Source of the DNA: Stutzerimonas degradans
Lineage (GTDB): Bacteria; Pseudomonadota; Gammaproteobacteria; Pseudomonadales; Pseudomonadaceae
Direction of reading: 5' to 3'
Length of the DNA stretch: 64,000 nucleotides
Assembly: GCF_024448505.1 (NCBI RefSeq)
Contig: NZ_JAMOHV010000007.1
Span: 62,001-126,000 of the forward strand
Shown: positions 8,851 to 19,591 of the stretch, one piece after another
How the letters are laid out: each line of letters starts with the position of its first letter
How positions within the stretch are numbered: position 1 is the first letter of the stretch
The notes under the pieces: model-generated
Databases searched by the model: none
The model's input: the letters and a program-made list of their open reading frames with translations, nothing else
Told to the model about the DNA's origin: nothing
Made by a program: the position numbers and the translations under genes

Positions 8851-10698
8851 ATGGATCGGATTCCCAGCCTGATGCGATGCCTGTTCCCGTTACTCACCTG
8901 CCTGGTCTTGAGCTTTCCCGCCCTCGCAACCATCAGCGAAAGCCACGGTTATGCGCAGTTCGGCGTCCTCAAGTATCCGGCGACATTCACCCATTTCGAT
9001 TGGGTGAATCCCGAAGCGCCCAAGGGCGGCCTCCTCAAGCTGATGGCATTCGGCACGTTCGACACGCTCAATCCCTATACCTTCAAGGGCACCAGCCCGA
9101 GCGCCACTCCGGATTTCCTCGAATATGGCATCAGCGAGCTGAACGAGCCGCTGATGGTTGGCACTGGCTTCTACGACCCGTCCGGAGACGAGCCGGCGTC
9201 GAGCTACGGACTGATCGCCGAATCGATCGAGTACAGCGAGAACCCAAGCTGGGTGGTGTTCAACCTGCGCAAGCAGGCGCGCTTTCACGATGGCCAGCCG
9301 ATCACCGCCTATGACGTCGCCTTCTCCTATCGGCTACTGACCCGCGACGGCCACCCGCGTTATCGGACCAACCTGCAGGGCGTCAAGCGGATCGACATCC
9401 TCTCGCGCCATCGCATCCGCTTCGTCTTCGAGCAGCCGAATGCGCTGCTCATCCAACGCATCGGCGAGCTACCGGTACTGCCGCAGCACTACTGGAAGGG
9501 TCGCGATTTCAAGGCAACCACCTTCGATCCGCCGCTCGGCAGCGGACCTTATCGCCTGGTCAAGGTGGCGCCCGGGCGCAAGCTGGTCTTCGAGCGGGTA
9601 AAGGATTGGTGGGGCAAGGACCTGGCGGTCAATCGCGGCAAGTACAACTTCAACCGCGTCGACGTGGAGTTCTATCGCGACAACACGGTGGCGTTCGAAG
9701 CGTTCAAGGTCGGCGAGTTCGATTTCTTCATCGAGCATCAGGCCAAGAACTGGGCCAATGGCTACCAGTTCCCGGCGCTGGCGCGCGGCGAGATCATCCG
9801 GGCCGAGATACCTCACCGGATTCCCAGCAACACCCAGGCGCTGTTCATGAACAACCGCCGTCCGGCATTCGCCGACCAGCGCGTGCGCGAAGCGCTGGGC
9901 ATGCTGTTCGATTTCGAATGGACCAACCGGGCCTTGTTCTACTCCGCCTACCAGCGCAGCGAGAGCTACTACCCCAACAGCGAATTCGCCGCGGTCGGTA
10001 AACCGGAAGGCAGCGAGTGGCTGCAGCTCTCGCCGTTTCGCGAACAGTTGCCGGCCAGGCTCTTCAGCGAACCATTCCAGCTGCCACGCACGGACGGCCA
10101 TGGCATCCCGCGCGACACGCTGCGCCAAGCGCTGGCGTTGCTCGCCGAAGCCGGCTGGAAACTCTCGGGCGAGTACCTGCTCGATCGCAGCGGACGGCCG
10201 CTAAGTTTCGAGATTCTCCTGGTCAACCCGCGCCTGGAGCGAATTCTGCAGCCCTATGTGGCGAATCTCGCGCGCATCGGCATCCAGGCGCACCTGCGCA
10301 CCGTCGACGGCGCCCAGTACAAGCAGCGTCTGGACCAATACGATTACGACATGATCCTCACCACCCTGGCGCAGAGTCTCAGCCCCGGCATCGAGCAGTG
10401 GCTGTACTTCCATTCCAGTCAGGTCGATGTGAAGGGCGGGCGCAACTATGCCGGTATCGCCAACCCGGTGGTCGACGCCCTGCTGGAGAAACTCCTTGCT
10501 GCCAGCACACGTGACGAGCAGGTGGCGATCAGTCGTGCCATCGATCGCGTCCTGCTGTGGAATCACTACACCATTCCCAACTGGTTCATCAGCAATCATC
10601 GCCTGGCCTACCGCAACCGGTTCGCCCATGCCGCCACGCCGCCCTACACACTGGGGCTGCGCACCTGGTGGCTGAAGGACCTGGAGACAGCCAAATGA
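8851..10698 (+). CDS. nppA1: Periplasmic peptide-binding protein of ABC importer (NppA1-like)
   Basis: A 608-615-residue SBP_bac_5 (cluster C) binding protein with a signal peptide (RCLFPLLTCLVLSFPALA). Hallmarks are [41 protein letters not shown] and LGSGPYRLVKVAPG. It heads a five-gene importer operon syntenic with P. aeruginosa PA1811-PA1807 (nppA1A2BCD), which takes up peptidyl-nucleoside antibiotics and related peptides. Substrate here is inferred from synteny. ATG at 8851 and ATG at 8872 are both possible starts; the latter gives a shorter, cleaner signal peptide. Stop and the next start overlap as ATGA. Confidence 0.88.
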   Translation: MDRIPSLMRCLFPLLTCLVLSFPALATISESHGYAQFGVLKYPATFTHFDWVNPEAPKGGLLKLMAFGTFDTLNPYTFKGTSPSATPDFLEYGISELNEPLMVGTGFYDPSGDEPASSYGLIAESIEYSENPSWVVFNLRKQARFHDGQPITAYDVAFSYRLLTRDGHPRYRTNLQGVKRIDILSRHRIRFVFEQPNALLIQRIGELPVLPQHYWKGRDFKATTFDPPLGSGPYRLVKVAPGRKLVFERVKDWWGKDLAVNRGKYNFNRVDVEFYRDNTVAFEAFKVGEFDFFIEHQAKNWANGYQFPALARGEIIRAEIPHRIPSNTQALFMNNRRPAFADQRVREALGMLFDFEWTNRALFYSAYQRSESYYPNSEFAAVGKPEGSEWLQLSPFREQLPARLFSEPFQLPRTDGHGIPRDTLRQALALLAEAGWKLSGEYLLDRSGRPLSFEILLVNPRLERILQPYVANLARIGIQAHLRTVDGAQYKQRLDQYDYDMILTTLAQSLSPGIEQWLYFHSSQVDVKGGRNYAGIANPVVDALLEKLLAASTRDEQVAISRAIDRVLLWNHYTIPNWFISNHRLAYRNRFAHAATPPYTLGLRTWWLKDLETAK

Positions 10699-12557
10699 TC
10701 ACTTACATCCGCCCCGCCCTGCTTCGCAGCGGACTGTTCGGTCTGCTTTGCGTCGCCGCGCTTTCCGACGCCGCGCCCCGTCATGCGCTGACGCTCTATG
10801 ACGAGAAGCCGAAATACTCGGCCGACTTCAGCCACTTCGAGTACGCCAATCCCGATGCCCCCAAGGGCGGCACGCTGCGTCAGGCCGGATTCGGCAGCTT
10901 CGACTCGCTCAACCCCTTCATCAACAAGGGTGTCGCCGCCGACGACATCGGTCTGATCTACGACACGCTCACCACCAACAGCCTGGACGAGCCATTCACC
11001 GTCTATGGCCTGCTTGCCGAGAAGATCGAAAAGGGCCCGAACAACAGCTGGGTGCGCTTCCATCTGCGCCCGCAAGCGCGTTTCCACGATGGCCAGCCGG
11101 TGACCGCGGAGGACGTGGTATTCACCTTCGAGACCCTGATGAGCCAGGGAGCACCGCATTACCGCGGCTATTACGCCGATGTGGCGAAGGTGACAGCCGA
11201 AAGCCAGCGTCGCGTGCGCTTCGATTTCAAGCATGCCGGTAACCGCGAGTTGCCGATGATCCTTGGCCAGCTGCCGGTGCTGCCCAAGCATTGGTGGGAA
11301 GGTCGCGACTTCGCCTCCGGCAGCCTGGAGCCGCCGTTGGGCAGCGGCCCGTATCGCGTCGAGGAAGTCCAGGCGGGCCGCACCATCCGCTACGCCCGGG
11401 TGAATGACTACTGGGGCAAGGATCTGGCGGTCAATCGCGGCTTCTACAATTTCGACCGCCTGGTCTTCGACTATTACCGCGACAACACCGTGGCTTTGCA
11501 GGCATTCAAGGCCGGGCACTTCGACTACTGGCTGGAGACCAGTGCGAAGAACTGGGCAACCGCCTATGACATCGCTGCGGTGCGTGATGGACGGATCATC
11601 AAGGAGGAAATTGCCAATCGCAATCCAACTGGCATGCAGGGCTTCATCTTCAATATCCGCCGCCCCCTGCTGCAGGACCGTCGGGTTCGTGAGGCGCTGG
11701 CATTGCTGTTCGATTTCGAATGGACCAATCGCCAGCTGTTCAATGGCGCCTATACGCGCACCCGTAGCTATTTCGACAACTCCGAGCTGGCCTCCAGCGG
11801 CCTGCCGGACAAGGCAGAGCTGAAACTACTCGAGCCCCTGCGCGGCAAGATCCCGGACGAAGTCTTCGATCAGCCCTTCGACCTGCCCAAGACCGACGCC
11901 AACGGCATCATTCGCGAGCAGCAACGCCGCGCCTACCGCCTGCTCACCGAAGCCGGCTGGCAGGTGCGCGACGATCGGATGGTCGATGCCGATGGCAAGC
12001 CGATGAAGCTGGAATTTTTGCTGGTACAGGCCGAGTTCGAGCGTGTCCTGCTGCCGTACAAGCGCAACCTGGCCGATCTGGGGATCGAGCTCGAAATCCG
12101 CCGCGTGGACGTCTCGCAGTACATCAATCGGCTGCGCTCACGCGATTACGACATGATCGTCAGCGGCTTCGGTCAGTCCAATTCGCCCGGCAACGAGCAG
12201 CGCGAATATTGGCATTCGGCGAGCGCCGACAACCCCGGCAGCCGCAACTTCATCGGTTTGAAGGACCCGGCCATCGACAGCCTGGTGGAGCAGCTGATCG
12301 CCGCCGACTCGCGCCAGGAACTGGTGACCCGCACCCGCGCGCTGGACCGTGTCCTGCTCTGGGGGCACTACGTGGTTCCCAACTGGCATATCAAGACCTG
12401 GCGCGTCGCCTACTGGAATCACCTTGCGCACCCTGAGACCACGCCGCGGCAGGATATTGGCCTGACGACCTGGTGGAAGAAACCCGACGCAGCCGCCCCG
12501 GTCGCCAAGCCTGTCGACGAGCGCAGCGGGAAGCCGGCCGGCGAGGCGGAGCACTGA
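10695..12557 (+). CDS. nppA2: Second periplasmic peptide-binding protein (NppA2-like)
   Basis: A 620-residue paralogue of the preceding gene with the same landmarks in the same order: [78 protein letters not shown]. The signal peptide covers about the first 27 residues. Its ATG overlaps the upstream stop (ATGA), so translation is probably coupled. The pair looks like an old tandem duplication, giving one transporter two binding proteins, as in the P. aeruginosa npp operon. The last 20 residues are a charged tail ([13 protein letters not shown]). Confidence 0.9.
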   Translation: MITYIRPALLRSGLFGLLCVAALSDAAPRHALTLYDEKPKYSADFSHFEYANPDAPKGGTLRQAGFGSFDSLNPFINKGVAADDIGLIYDTLTTNSLDEPFTVYGLLAEKIEKGPNNSWVRFHLRPQARFHDGQPVTAEDVVFTFETLMSQGAPHYRGYYADVAKVTAESQRRVRFDFKHAGNRELPMILGQLPVLPKHWWEGRDFASGSLEPPLGSGPYRVEEVQAGRTIRYARVNDYWGKDLAVNRGFYNFDRLVFDYYRDNTVALQAFKAGHFDYWLETSAKNWATAYDIAAVRDGRIIKEEIANRNPTGMQGFIFNIRRPLLQDRRVREALALLFDFEWTNRQLFNGAYTRTRSYFDNSELASSGLPDKAELKLLEPLRGKIPDEVFDQPFDLPKTDANGIIREQQRRAYRLLTEAGWQVRDDRMVDADGKPMKLEFLLVQAEFERVLLPYKRNLADLGIELEIRRVDVSQYINRLRSRDYDMIVSGFGQSNSPGNEQREYWHSASADNPGSRNFIGLKDPAIDSLVEQLIAADSRQELVTRTRALDRVLLWGHYVVPNWHIKTWRVAYWNHLAHPETTPRQDIGLTTWWKKPDAAAPVAKPVDERSGKPAGEAEH

Positions 12558-12558
12558 A

Positions 12559-13632
12559 ATGCTGGCCTATATCGTTCGCCGCCTTTTGCTGATTATCCCG
12601 ACACTGTTCGGCATCCTGCTGATCAACTTCATCATCATCCAGGCTGCCCCCGGCGGGCCGGTCGAACAGGCCATCGCCAAGCTGGAGGGCTTCGAAGGTG
12701 CCACCAGCCGGATCGCCGGTGGCGGCTCGGAGGTTTCCGTAGCGGGCACCAGTTACCGCGGCGCGCAAGGCCTGGATCCCGAGCTGGTTGCCGAGATCGA
12801 GCGTCTCTACGGCTTCGACAAACCGCCCGCCGAGCGTTTCTGGATCATGCTCAGCAATTACCTGCGGCTGGACTTCGGCGAGAGCTTCTTTCGCGATGCG
12901 TCGGTCACCGAGCTGATCATCGAGAAGATGCCGGTATCGATCTCGCTCGGGCTGTGGAGCACGCTGATCATGTATCTGGCGTCGATTCCTCTCGGTATCG
13001 CCAAGGCCACGCGCCACGGCAGTACCTTCGACGTCTGGACCAGTTCGGCGATCATCGTCGGCTACGCGATTCCAGCATTCCTCTTTGCGATCCTGCTGAT
13101 CGTGCTGTTCGCTGGCGGCAGCTACTGGAACTGGTTTCCGCTACGAGGTCTGACGTCCGGCAACTTCGAGGAACTCAGTCTGGGCGGCAAGGTTCTCGAC
13201 TATTTCTGGCATCTGGCTCTGCCGGTGACCGCACTGGTGATTGGCAACTTCGCCACGCTGACGCTGCTGACCAAGAACAGTTTCCTCGACGAAATCAACA
13301 AACAGTACGTGATCACCGCCCGCGCCAAGGGCCTGAGCAAGAACCGTGTGCTTTACGGCCATGTGTTCCGCAATGCCATGCTGATCATCATCGCCGGCTT
13401 CCCGTCGGCGTTCATCGGCATGTTTTTCACTGGCTCGCTGCTGATCGAGGTGATCTTCTCCCTGGACGGCCTCGGCCTGCTGAGTTTCGAGGCAGCGATC
13501 AATCGCGACTATCCGGTGGTGTTCGGCACCCTCTTCCTCTTCACCCTGCTCGGCCTGGTGGTGAAACTGATCGGCGACCTGACCTACACCTTGGTCGATC
13601 CGCGCATCGACTTCGAAAGCAGGGAGGCCTGA
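12559..13632 (+). CDS. nppB: ABC importer inner-membrane permease (NppB-like)
   Basis: A 357-residue DppB/OppB-type permease. The N-terminus [33 protein letters not shown] is the classic first membrane helix and periplasmic loop. The EAA loop that contacts the ATPase is in [24 protein letters not shown], and [26 protein letters not shown] is the usual C-terminal segment. The long insert at about 35-80 between TM1 and TM2 is typical of the YejB subgroup. It starts 1 base after the nppA2 stop and is followed 1 base later by nppC, so this is a tightly packed operon. Confidence 0.92.
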   Translation: MLAYIVRRLLLIIPTLFGILLINFIIIQAAPGGPVEQAIAKLEGFEGATSRIAGGGSEVSVAGTSYRGAQGLDPELVAEIERLYGFDKPPAERFWIMLSNYLRLDFGESFFRDASVTELIIEKMPVSISLGLWSTLIMYLASIPLGIAKATRHGSTFDVWTSSAIIVGYAIPAFLFAILLIVLFAGGSYWNWFPLRGLTSGNFEELSLGGKVLDYFWHLALPVTALVIGNFATLTLLTKNSFLDEINKQYVITARAKGLSKNRVLYGHVFRNAMLIIIAGFPSAFIGMFFTGSLLIEVIFSLDGLGLLSFEAAINRDYPVVFGTLFLFTLLGLVVKLIGDLTYTLVDPRIDFESREA

Positions 13633-13633
13633 T

Positions 13634-14653
13634 ATGCAGTTGTCTCCCCTCAATCAGCGCCGGCTGGCACTGTTCAAGGCGCACAAACGTGGCTGGTGGT
13701 CACTGTGGATCTTCCTCGCGCTGTTCGTGCTCAGCCTGGGCGCGGAGCTGATCGCCAACGACAAGCCGATTGTCGTGCGCTATGACGGTGAATGGTTCTT
13801 CCCGGTATTCAAGCGTTACCCGGAAACGACTTTTGGCGGCGAATTTCCGCTGCAGGCCAACTACAAGAGTCCATACATCCGCGAGCTCATCGAGGCCGGC
13901 GATGGCTGGATGATCTGGCCGCCGATTCCGTTCGACTATTCGAGCATCAACTATGACCTGCAGGTTCCGGCACCCGCGCCGCCCTCGCTGCACAACTGGC
14001 TGGGCACCGACGATCAGGGCCGCGACGTACTGGCGCGGGTGATCTACGGGTTTCGTATTTCGGTGCTGTTCGCCTTGACTCTGACGCTGATCAGCTCGGT
14101 CATCGGCGTCATCGCCGGTGCGCTACAGGGCTTTTATGGCGGCTGGGTGGACCTGGTCGGCCAGCGAGTGCTGGAAATCTGGTCGGGCCTGCCGGTGCTT
14201 TATTTGCTGATCATCCTGGCGAGCTTCGTGCAGCCGAATTTCTGGTGGCTGCTGGGCATCATGCTGTTGTTCTCCTGGATGAGCCTGGTAGACGTGGTGC
14301 GCGCCGAGTTCCTGCGCGGGCGCAACCTGGAGTACGTCCGCGCGGCCCGCGCGCTGGGCATGCAGAACGGTGCGATCATGTTCCGCCACATCCTGCCCAA
14401 CGCCATGGTTTCGACCATGACCTTCATGCCGTTCATCCTCACCGGCGCCATCGGCACCCTGACGGCTCTGGATTTTCTCGGTTTCGGCCTGCCCCCGGGC
14501 GCGCCGTCGCTCGGCGAACTGGTCGCTCAGGGTAAATCCAACCTGCAGGCGCCGTGGCTGGGTATCAGTGCCTTTGTCGTGCTGGCGCTGATGCTGACGC
14601 TGCTGGTGTTCATCGGCGAAGCCGCCCGCGATGCCTTCGATCCGAGGAAATAG
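13634..14653 (+). CDS. nppC: ABC importer inner-membrane permease (NppC-like)
   Basis: A 339-residue DppC/YejE-type permease that pairs with the preceding permease. It begins with an OppC_N segment (RRLALFKAHKRGWWSLWIFLALFVLSLGAELIAND), has a long periplasmic insert (about 45-125) and the motif LGTDDQGRDVLARVIYGFRISVLFA. The EAA loop is YVRAARALGMQNGAIMFRHILPNA. The C-terminal LDFLGFGLPPGAPSLGELVAQG is conserved in peptide permeases. The long insert before LGTDDQGRD is characteristic of the YejABEF/Npp subfamily. Confidence 0.92.
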   Translation: MQLSPLNQRRLALFKAHKRGWWSLWIFLALFVLSLGAELIANDKPIVVRYDGEWFFPVFKRYPETTFGGEFPLQANYKSPYIRELIEAGDGWMIWPPIPFDYSSINYDLQVPAPAPPSLHNWLGTDDQGRDVLARVIYGFRISVLFALTLTLISSVIGVIAGALQGFYGGWVDLVGQRVLEIWSGLPVLYLLIILASFVQPNFWWLLGIMLLFSWMSLVDVVRAEFLRGRNLEYVRAARALGMQNGAIMFRHILPNAMVSTMTFMPFILTGAIGTLTALDFLGFGLPPGAPSLGELVAQGKSNLQAPWLGISAFVVLALMLTLLVFIGEAARDAFDPRK

Positions 14654-14654
14654 G

Positions 14655-16301
14655 ATGGCTGAGAATCTGATTGAAGTACGCGAACTCGCCGTCGAGTTCA
14701 CCCACGGCAGCCAGGCCCAGCGTGTAGTCGAGGGCGTCAGCTTCGATATCCGCCGGGGCGAGACACTCGCGTTAGTCGGTGAAAGCGGCTCGGGCAAATC
14801 GGTCACCGCACATTCGATTTTGCGCCTGCTGCCCTACCCGCTGGCGCGCCACCCAGCGGGGCGGATTCTCTATGGCGGCGAAGACCTGCTGCAGGCCGAC
14901 GAGAAGCGTATGCGCGGCATTCGCGGCAATCGCATTGCGATGGTGTTCCAGGAGCCGATGACGTCGCTCAACCCGCTGCATACGGTCGGCAGGCAGATCA
15001 ACGAAGTGCTGGAAATCCATAAGGGTCTGCGCGGCAAGGCCGCTACCGCTCGGACCCTGGAGCTGCTCGAGCTGGTAGGCATTCCCGATCCGCGCGAGCG
15101 CATCCGTGCCTATCCGCACGAACTTTCCGGCGGGCAACGGCAGCGCGTGATGATCGCGATGGCGCTGGCTAACGAGCCGGAACTGCTGATCGCGGACGAG
15201 CCGACCACCGCGCTGGACGTCACTGTTCAGCTGAAGATCCTGGAGCTGCTGCGCGACCTGCAGAACCGCCTGGGCATGGCCATGCTGCTGATCAGTCACG
15301 ATCTCAATCTCGTGCGGCGCGTGGCGCATCGCGTATGTGTCATGCAGCGCGGTTGTGTCGTCGAACAGGCATCGTGTGAAGAGCTGTTTCGCTCGCCGCA
15401 GCATCCATACACCCGCGAACTGCTGGCGGCAGAGCCTAGCGGCAGTCCGCTGGCGGTCGAGGCGGCAGAGCCACTGCTGGAAGTCGACGACCTGCGCGTC
15501 TGGTTTCCAATCAAGAAGGGCTTGCTGCGGCGCACCGTGGACCATGTGAAAGCCGTGGATGGCGTCAGTTTCAGCCTGCCGAAGGGGCAGACACTGGGCA
15601 TTGTCGGTGAAAGCGGTTCCGGCAAGTCGACGCTGGGTCTGGCTATCCTCCGTCTGATCGGCAGTCGCGGAGCCGTTCGTTTCCAGCAACGCGATCTGCA
15701 GTTGCTTTCGCAGCGTGAAATTCGCCCGCTGCGACGGCAGATGCAGGTGGTATTCCAGGATCCGTTCGGCAGTCTGAGTCCACGCATGTCAGTGGGCCAG
15801 ATCATCGGCGAAGGATTGCGCATCCACCGCATGGGCAGTGCGGCCGAGCAGGAGCAGGTGATCATCGATGCACTGCGGGAGGTAGGCCTGGATCCGGAAA
15901 CCCGGCATCGCTACCCGCATGAGTTTTCCGGCGGGCAGCGGCAACGTATTGCCATTGCCCGGGCTCTGGTATTGAAACCGGCGCTGATACTGCTCGACGA
16001 GCCCACCTCGGCGCTCGATCGAACGGTGCAACGCCAAGTGGTTGAGCTCCTGCGCTCGTTGCAGGCCAAGTACAACCTGACCTACCTGTTCATCAGCCAT
16101 GATTTGGCGGTAGTCAGGGCGCTGAGCCACCAGATGATGGTGGTCAAGCAAGGTCAGGTGGTGGAACAAGGTGCCGCCGCCGATATTTTTGCTGCACCGC
16201 AACATCCATATACACAGCAGTTGCTGGAATCCGCCTTCATGGCGCCCGGCACTGCCGAACAACCAGAAGAGGGACAAGCACATGGGTTTTCTCACCGGTA
16301 A
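14655..16301 (+). CDS. nppD: ABC importer double ATPase (NppD-like)
   Basis: A 548-residue protein with two complete ABC ATPase domains. The first has Walker [13 protein letters not shown], signature [15 protein letters not shown] and Walker [13 protein letters not shown]. The second has Walker [14 protein letters not shown], signature [15 protein letters not shown] and Walker [13 protein letters not shown]. Each is followed by the peptide-transporter tail ([16 protein letters not shown]). The architecture is that of YejF/NppD, so one polypeptide energises both permeases. The ATG follows GAGGAAATAGG. The last 20 bases overlap the start of fabI. Confidence 0.93.
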   Translation: MAENLIEVRELAVEFTHGSQAQRVVEGVSFDIRRGETLALVGESGSGKSVTAHSILRLLPYPLARHPAGRILYGGEDLLQADEKRMRGIRGNRIAMVFQEPMTSLNPLHTVGRQINEVLEIHKGLRGKAATARTLELLELVGIPDPRERIRAYPHELSGGQRQRVMIAMALANEPELLIADEPTTALDVTVQLKILELLRDLQNRLGMAMLLISHDLNLVRRVAHRVCVMQRGCVVEQASCEELFRSPQHPYTRELLAAEPSGSPLAVEAAEPLLEVDDLRVWFPIKKGLLRRTVDHVKAVDGVSFSLPKGQTLGIVGESGSGKSTLGLAILRLIGSRGAVRFQQRDLQLLSQREIRPLRRQMQVVFQDPFGSLSPRMSVGQIIGEGLRIHRMGSAAEQEQVIIDALREVGLDPETRHRYPHEFSGGQRQRIAIARALVLKPALILLDEPTSALDRTVQRQVVELLRSLQAKYNLTYLFISHDLAVVRALSHQMMVVKQGQVVEQGAAADIFAAPQHPYTQQLLESAFMAPGTAEQPEEGQAHGFSHR

Positions 16302-17076
16302 GCGCGTACTGATCGTCGGCGTTGCCAGCAAACTGTCGATCGCCTCGGGCATCGCCGCCGCCATGCACCGTGAAGGCGCCGAACTGGCGTTCACTTATCA
16401 GAACGACAAGCTCAAGGGTCGCGTCGAGGAGTTCGCCGCCGGCTGGGGCTCCAGCGCCGAGATGTGCTTCCCCTGCGACGTCGCCAACGACGCGGATATC
16501 GCCAAGGTATTCGAGGAGCTGAGCAAGAAGTGGGATGGCCTGGACTGCATCGTCCACTCCGTCGGCTTCGCCCCAGGCGACCAGCTCAATGGCGATTTCA
16601 CCGAAGTCACCACCCGCGAAGGCTTCAAGATTGCCCACGACATCAGCGCCTACAGCTTCGTGGCACTGGCCAAGGCGGGTCGCGAAATGATGAAAGGCCG
16701 TAACGGCAGCCTGCTGACCCTTTCCTACCTGGGCGCCGAGCGCACTATGCCCAACTACAACGTGATGGGCATGGCCAAGGCCTCGCTGGAAGCGGGCGTG
16801 CGCTACCTGGCCACCAGCCTCGGCCCGGAAGGCACCCGCGTGAACTGCGTCTCCGCAGGCCCCATCCGCACCCTCGCTGCGAGTGGCATCGCCAGCTTCC
16901 GCAAGATGCTCGCCGCCAACGAGAAGCAGACCCCGCTGCGTCGCAACGTGACCATCGAGGAAGTCGGCAACGCCGGCGCCTTCCTCTGCTCGGATCTAGC
17001 CTCGGGTATCAGCGGCGAGATTCTCTATGTCGACGGCGGTTTCAACACCACCGCAATGGGCGCCCTGGAAGACTGA
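16282..17076 (+). CDS. fabI: Enoyl-[acyl-carrier-protein] reductase (NADH) FabI
   Basis: A 264-residue short-chain-dehydrogenase-type enzyme that reduces trans-2-enoyl-ACP in the last step of fatty-acid elongation. The N-terminal cofactor site has the FabI-style [13 protein letters not shown]. The active site is Y-x6-K in YNVMGMAK, preceded by [12 protein letters not shown]. The tail GGFNTTAMG is conserved. FabI is the classic triclosan and isoniazid-family target. The start lies inside the 3' end of nppD (20-bp overlap) and has AGAGGGACAAG upstream, which suggests translational coupling to the importer operon, though a separate promoter inside nppD is possible. Confidence 0.96.
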   Translation: MGFLTGKRVLIVGVASKLSIASGIAAAMHREGAELAFTYQNDKLKGRVEEFAAGWGSSAEMCFPCDVANDADIAKVFEELSKKWDGLDCIVHSVGFAPGDQLNGDFTEVTTREGFKIAHDISAYSFVALAKAGREMMKGRNGSLLTLSYLGAERTMPNYNVMGMAKASLEAGVRYLATSLGPEGTRVNCVSAGPIRTLAASGIASFRKMLAANEKQTPLRRNVTIEEVGNAGAFLCSDLASGISGEILYVDGGFNTTAMGALED

Positions 17077-17088
17077 TCGCTTCGCGAG

Positions 17089-17125
17089 ATACAAAAAACC
17101 CGCGTTAAACGCGGGTTTTTTGTAT
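17089..17125. terminator. Bidirectional rho-independent terminator between fabI and ppiD
   Basis: A hairpin with the arm ACCCGCGTT and its complement AACGCGGGT around a very short AT-rich loop is flanked by A6 on the left and T6 on the right. Either strand therefore reads as a GC stem followed by a U run. It lies between the convergent genes fabI and ppiD. Confidence 0.92.
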
Positions 17126-17139
17126 TTGCAGATCGTGTG

Positions 17140-18984
17140 TCAGTAGCGTTCGATTTCGGCCTGTTCCTGCAGCTTCTGGCGATAGGCGGCAAAGTCCTGC
17201 TGGCCAGCCCGCGAAGCCAGGAAGCGCCGATAGTTATCGCGCTCCGCATCGGAAAGCGCTTGCTCCGGTTCATTCACGCCATTGAGTCGCAGCAGCACGA
17301 AGTCCCCGTTGGCCAATGACATTCCGGCATAGGTCGGCTGATCCTTGGCGGCAGGTTTGGGCATACGAAAAACAGCCTGCAACACGGCCGGCTGCACACC
17401 TTCCTGATTACGGGTAGCAGCCTCGACGACCTGCCACTGCCGCTCAACAACCTGACCGTCGCGCAGTTTCGTCAGCAACTCCTCGCCTTCGCTACGTGCT
17501 TTCTCGGCAGCTTTGCTACGTTGCAGCTGCTGCACGATCGCGTCACGCACCTGATCGAGCTCCAGTGCTTTTGCTTCAAGGTGCTGCTTGACCCGCACGA
17601 CAACCGTGGTGTTCGGGTCAAGCTCGATTACCGAGCTGTTCGCGCCGTCGACCAATACCTCGTCGCTGAACGCAGCCTGAATGACCTGCCTGTTGGCAGC
17701 GATACCTTCTCCACCTTCACGCGGAAACGCTGGCGTGGTCTGTACAGTAAGGCCCAGTTCCTGCGCTGGCTGCGCCAGGTCCGAAGCTTCGAATGCCGAA
17801 TCTTCCAGCTGCTTGCTCGCCTCGACGAATCGCTGCTCGACTTGCTGCGCCTTGAGCTCCCGCACCAGCTCCGGCTTCATGCTGTCGAAACTCGGAATCT
17901 CCGGCGATTGGACGCCGAGTAGCTTGATCAGGTGCCAACCGAACTCAGTTTGCACGGGAGCGGACACCTGGCCCTCCTGCAGCGCATACAGGGCTTCTTC
18001 GAAAGCCGGGTCATACACGTCGCGACCGGCAAAACCGAGATCGCCGCCCTCGCTGGCCGACCCCGGATCCTGCGAAAATTCCTTGGCCAGCGCTGCGAAG
18101 TCCTCTCCGGCCTGCAGGCGCTTGGAGATGTCCTCAAGCGTACTCTTGGCCTTGGGATCGTTACCTTCGATCAAGATGTGCGCCGCCCGGCGTTGCTCTG
18201 ACAGGTTAGCAATCTGCTTCTGGTAGAGCTCCTGCAACGCCTCGTCAGATACCTCTACCTGATCGAAAAACGCTTCTTTATTCAGCTCGACGTATTCGAG
18301 AACAACCTGCTCGGGCGAACGAAAACGCTCGGCGTTCGCGTCGTAGAACTTGCGAATCTCATCGTCGGCAGGGGTAACTGCGCTCGAGTCCGCGGGTACG
18401 ATTAGGCTGGAGAAATCGCGCGTCTGCATTTCCAGACGGGCGAAATTGTCGACTTGCTGCTCTGTCACGAACCCCGTACCGGAAATGCCGGCACGCAGTT
18501 GACCGATCAGCATCTCCTGTTTGAGCAGATCGCGAAACTGCAGGCGCGAATAGCCCATCTGCTGGATCACCTGATCGAAGCGAGCAGCATTGAAGACGCC
18601 GTCAACTTGAAACTCCGGTGTCTGCAGGATCAACTGATCCAGCGCTTGGCTCGAAAAGTCGAAGCCGTTTTTCTGTGCGCCCTGAAGCAGCAACGTGCGC
18701 TCAACCAACGAACTCAGAGCTGCATCACGAAGCAGCTTATCGTCCAGCAGCGAGGCATCGAAATCACCGCCAAGCTGCTGAGCGAGCTGACGACGCTGCA
18801 TATTCACTGCCTGATCGAGATCGTAGCGAGAAATCTTCTCGCCATTAACCTCGGCCGCGCTGTTGTCATTGCCTGCGCTATTGAATATCGCGTCGAAGCC
18901 CGTCAGTGCCAGAAGCACGACGATGACTCCGATGATGGTCTTGGCGATCCAGCCTTGTGAGTTGTCCCTGATGTTCTGAAGCAT
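17140..18984 (-). CDS. ppiD: Peptidyl-prolyl cis-trans isomerase PpiD (periplasmic folding factor)
   Basis: A 614-residue inner-membrane-anchored chaperone of the SurA/PpiD group. One N-terminal membrane helix (IAKTIIGVIVVLLALTGF) anchors it with the bulk in the periplasm. A SurA_N-like chaperone region precedes a single parvulin domain (about residues 265-360) with RAAHILIEG, LAKEFSQDPGSASEGGDLGF and TEFGWHLIKLL. The start MLQNIRDNSQGW is the family start; codons upstream overlap a hairpin region. It is downstream of hupB on the same strand, as in many gammaproteobacteria. Confidence 0.95.
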   Translation of the reverse strand: MLQNIRDNSQGWIAKTIIGVIVVLLALTGFDAIFNSAGNDNSAAEVNGEKISRYDLDQAVNMQRRQLAQQLGGDFDASLLDDKLLRDAALSSLVERTLLLQGAQKNGFDFSSQALDQLILQTPEFQVDGVFNAARFDQVIQQMGYSRLQFRDLLKQEMLIGQLRAGISGTGFVTEQQVDNFARLEMQTRDFSSLIVPADSSAVTPADDEIRKFYDANAERFRSPEQVVLEYVELNKEAFFDQVEVSDEALQELYQKQIANLSEQRRAAHILIEGNDPKAKSTLEDISKRLQAGEDFAALAKEFSQDPGSASEGGDLGFAGRDVYDPAFEEALYALQEGQVSAPVQTEFGWHLIKLLGVQSPEIPSFDSMKPELVRELKAQQVEQRFVEASKQLEDSAFEASDLAQPAQELGLTVQTTPAFPREGGEGIAANRQVIQAAFSDEVLVDGANSSVIELDPNTTVVVRVKQHLEAKALELDQVRDAIVQQLQRSKAAEKARSEGEELLTKLRDGQVVERQWQVVEAATRNQEGVQPAVLQAVFRMPKPAAKDQPTYAGMSLANGDFVLLRLNGVNEPEQALSDAERDNYRRFLASRAGQQDFAAYRQKLQEQAEIERY

Positions 18985-19039
18985 GCGTCCCCCAAGGAGT
19001 CTGCGGCGCGATGGGTTGCGCAGCACGCGGGTCGAACTG

Positions 19040-19072
19040 GATAAAAGAAAGGCGCATCCAGGGATGCGCCTT
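19040..19072 (-). terminator. Rho-independent terminator downstream of hupB
   Basis: On the minus strand the stem GGCGCATCC/GGATGCGCC (19051-19070) has a 2-4 base loop and is followed by CTTTCTTTTAT, a U-rich tract. It sits 115 bases past the hupB stop and before ppiD, so hupB transcripts probably end here, and ppiD may have its own promoter in the remaining gap. Confidence 0.8.
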
Positions 19073-19185
19073 CTCGGAGTTTTGCGGCAGTTGGGAATCC
19101 CAACGCTTAACCCACAGATCGTAACTGTCGGCAACCGCCTCGCCAGCGTGACATGTGTCAGCCGCCAGCCGGATAGAAAAGACGC

Positions 19186-19458
19186 TTAGTTGACGGCGTC
19201 CTTCAGAGCCTTGCCGGCCTTGAAGCCCGGAATCTTTGCGGCAGCGATGTTGATCGGCTTACCAGTCTGCGGGTTGCGGCCAGTGCGCGCAGCGCGCTCC
19301 TTGACAGCAAAGGTACCGAAACCAACCAGTACGACGGAATCACCAGCCTTCAGGGCACCGGTGACGGATTCGATCACTGCATCCAGCGCGCGGCCAGCAA
19401 CAGCTTTAGGAATATCAGCAGATGCAGCGATAGCATCGATCAGTTCCGACTTGTTCAC
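19186..19458 (-). CDS. hupB: DNA-binding protein HU-beta
   Basis: A 90-residue histone-like nucleoid protein that bends DNA as a dimer. The sequence begins [32 protein letters not shown] and carries the DNA-binding arm signature [24 protein letters not shown] with the conserved proline at the arm tip. It lies directly downstream of lon, the widespread gammaproteobacterial order. The preceding 130 bp (19459-19591) are AT-richer than the genes and probably hold its own promoter, as expected for an abundant protein. Confidence 0.97.
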   Translation of the reverse strand: MNKSELIDAIAASADIPKAVAGRALDAVIESVTGALKAGDSVVLVGFGTFAVKERAARTGRNPQTGKPINIAAAKIPGFKAGKALKDAVN

Positions 19459-19591
19459 TCTAAGTCCCCTTATTTCTGTTGAGTCGTATCTTTAATTTTC
19501 GGGTGTAAGCAAAGCGGTGCTGGAACGGCACTGACATAAAGGGCCGTTTTATAACAAGGGCCCTGAAAATATGTCAAGGAAGCCTCCCCGG

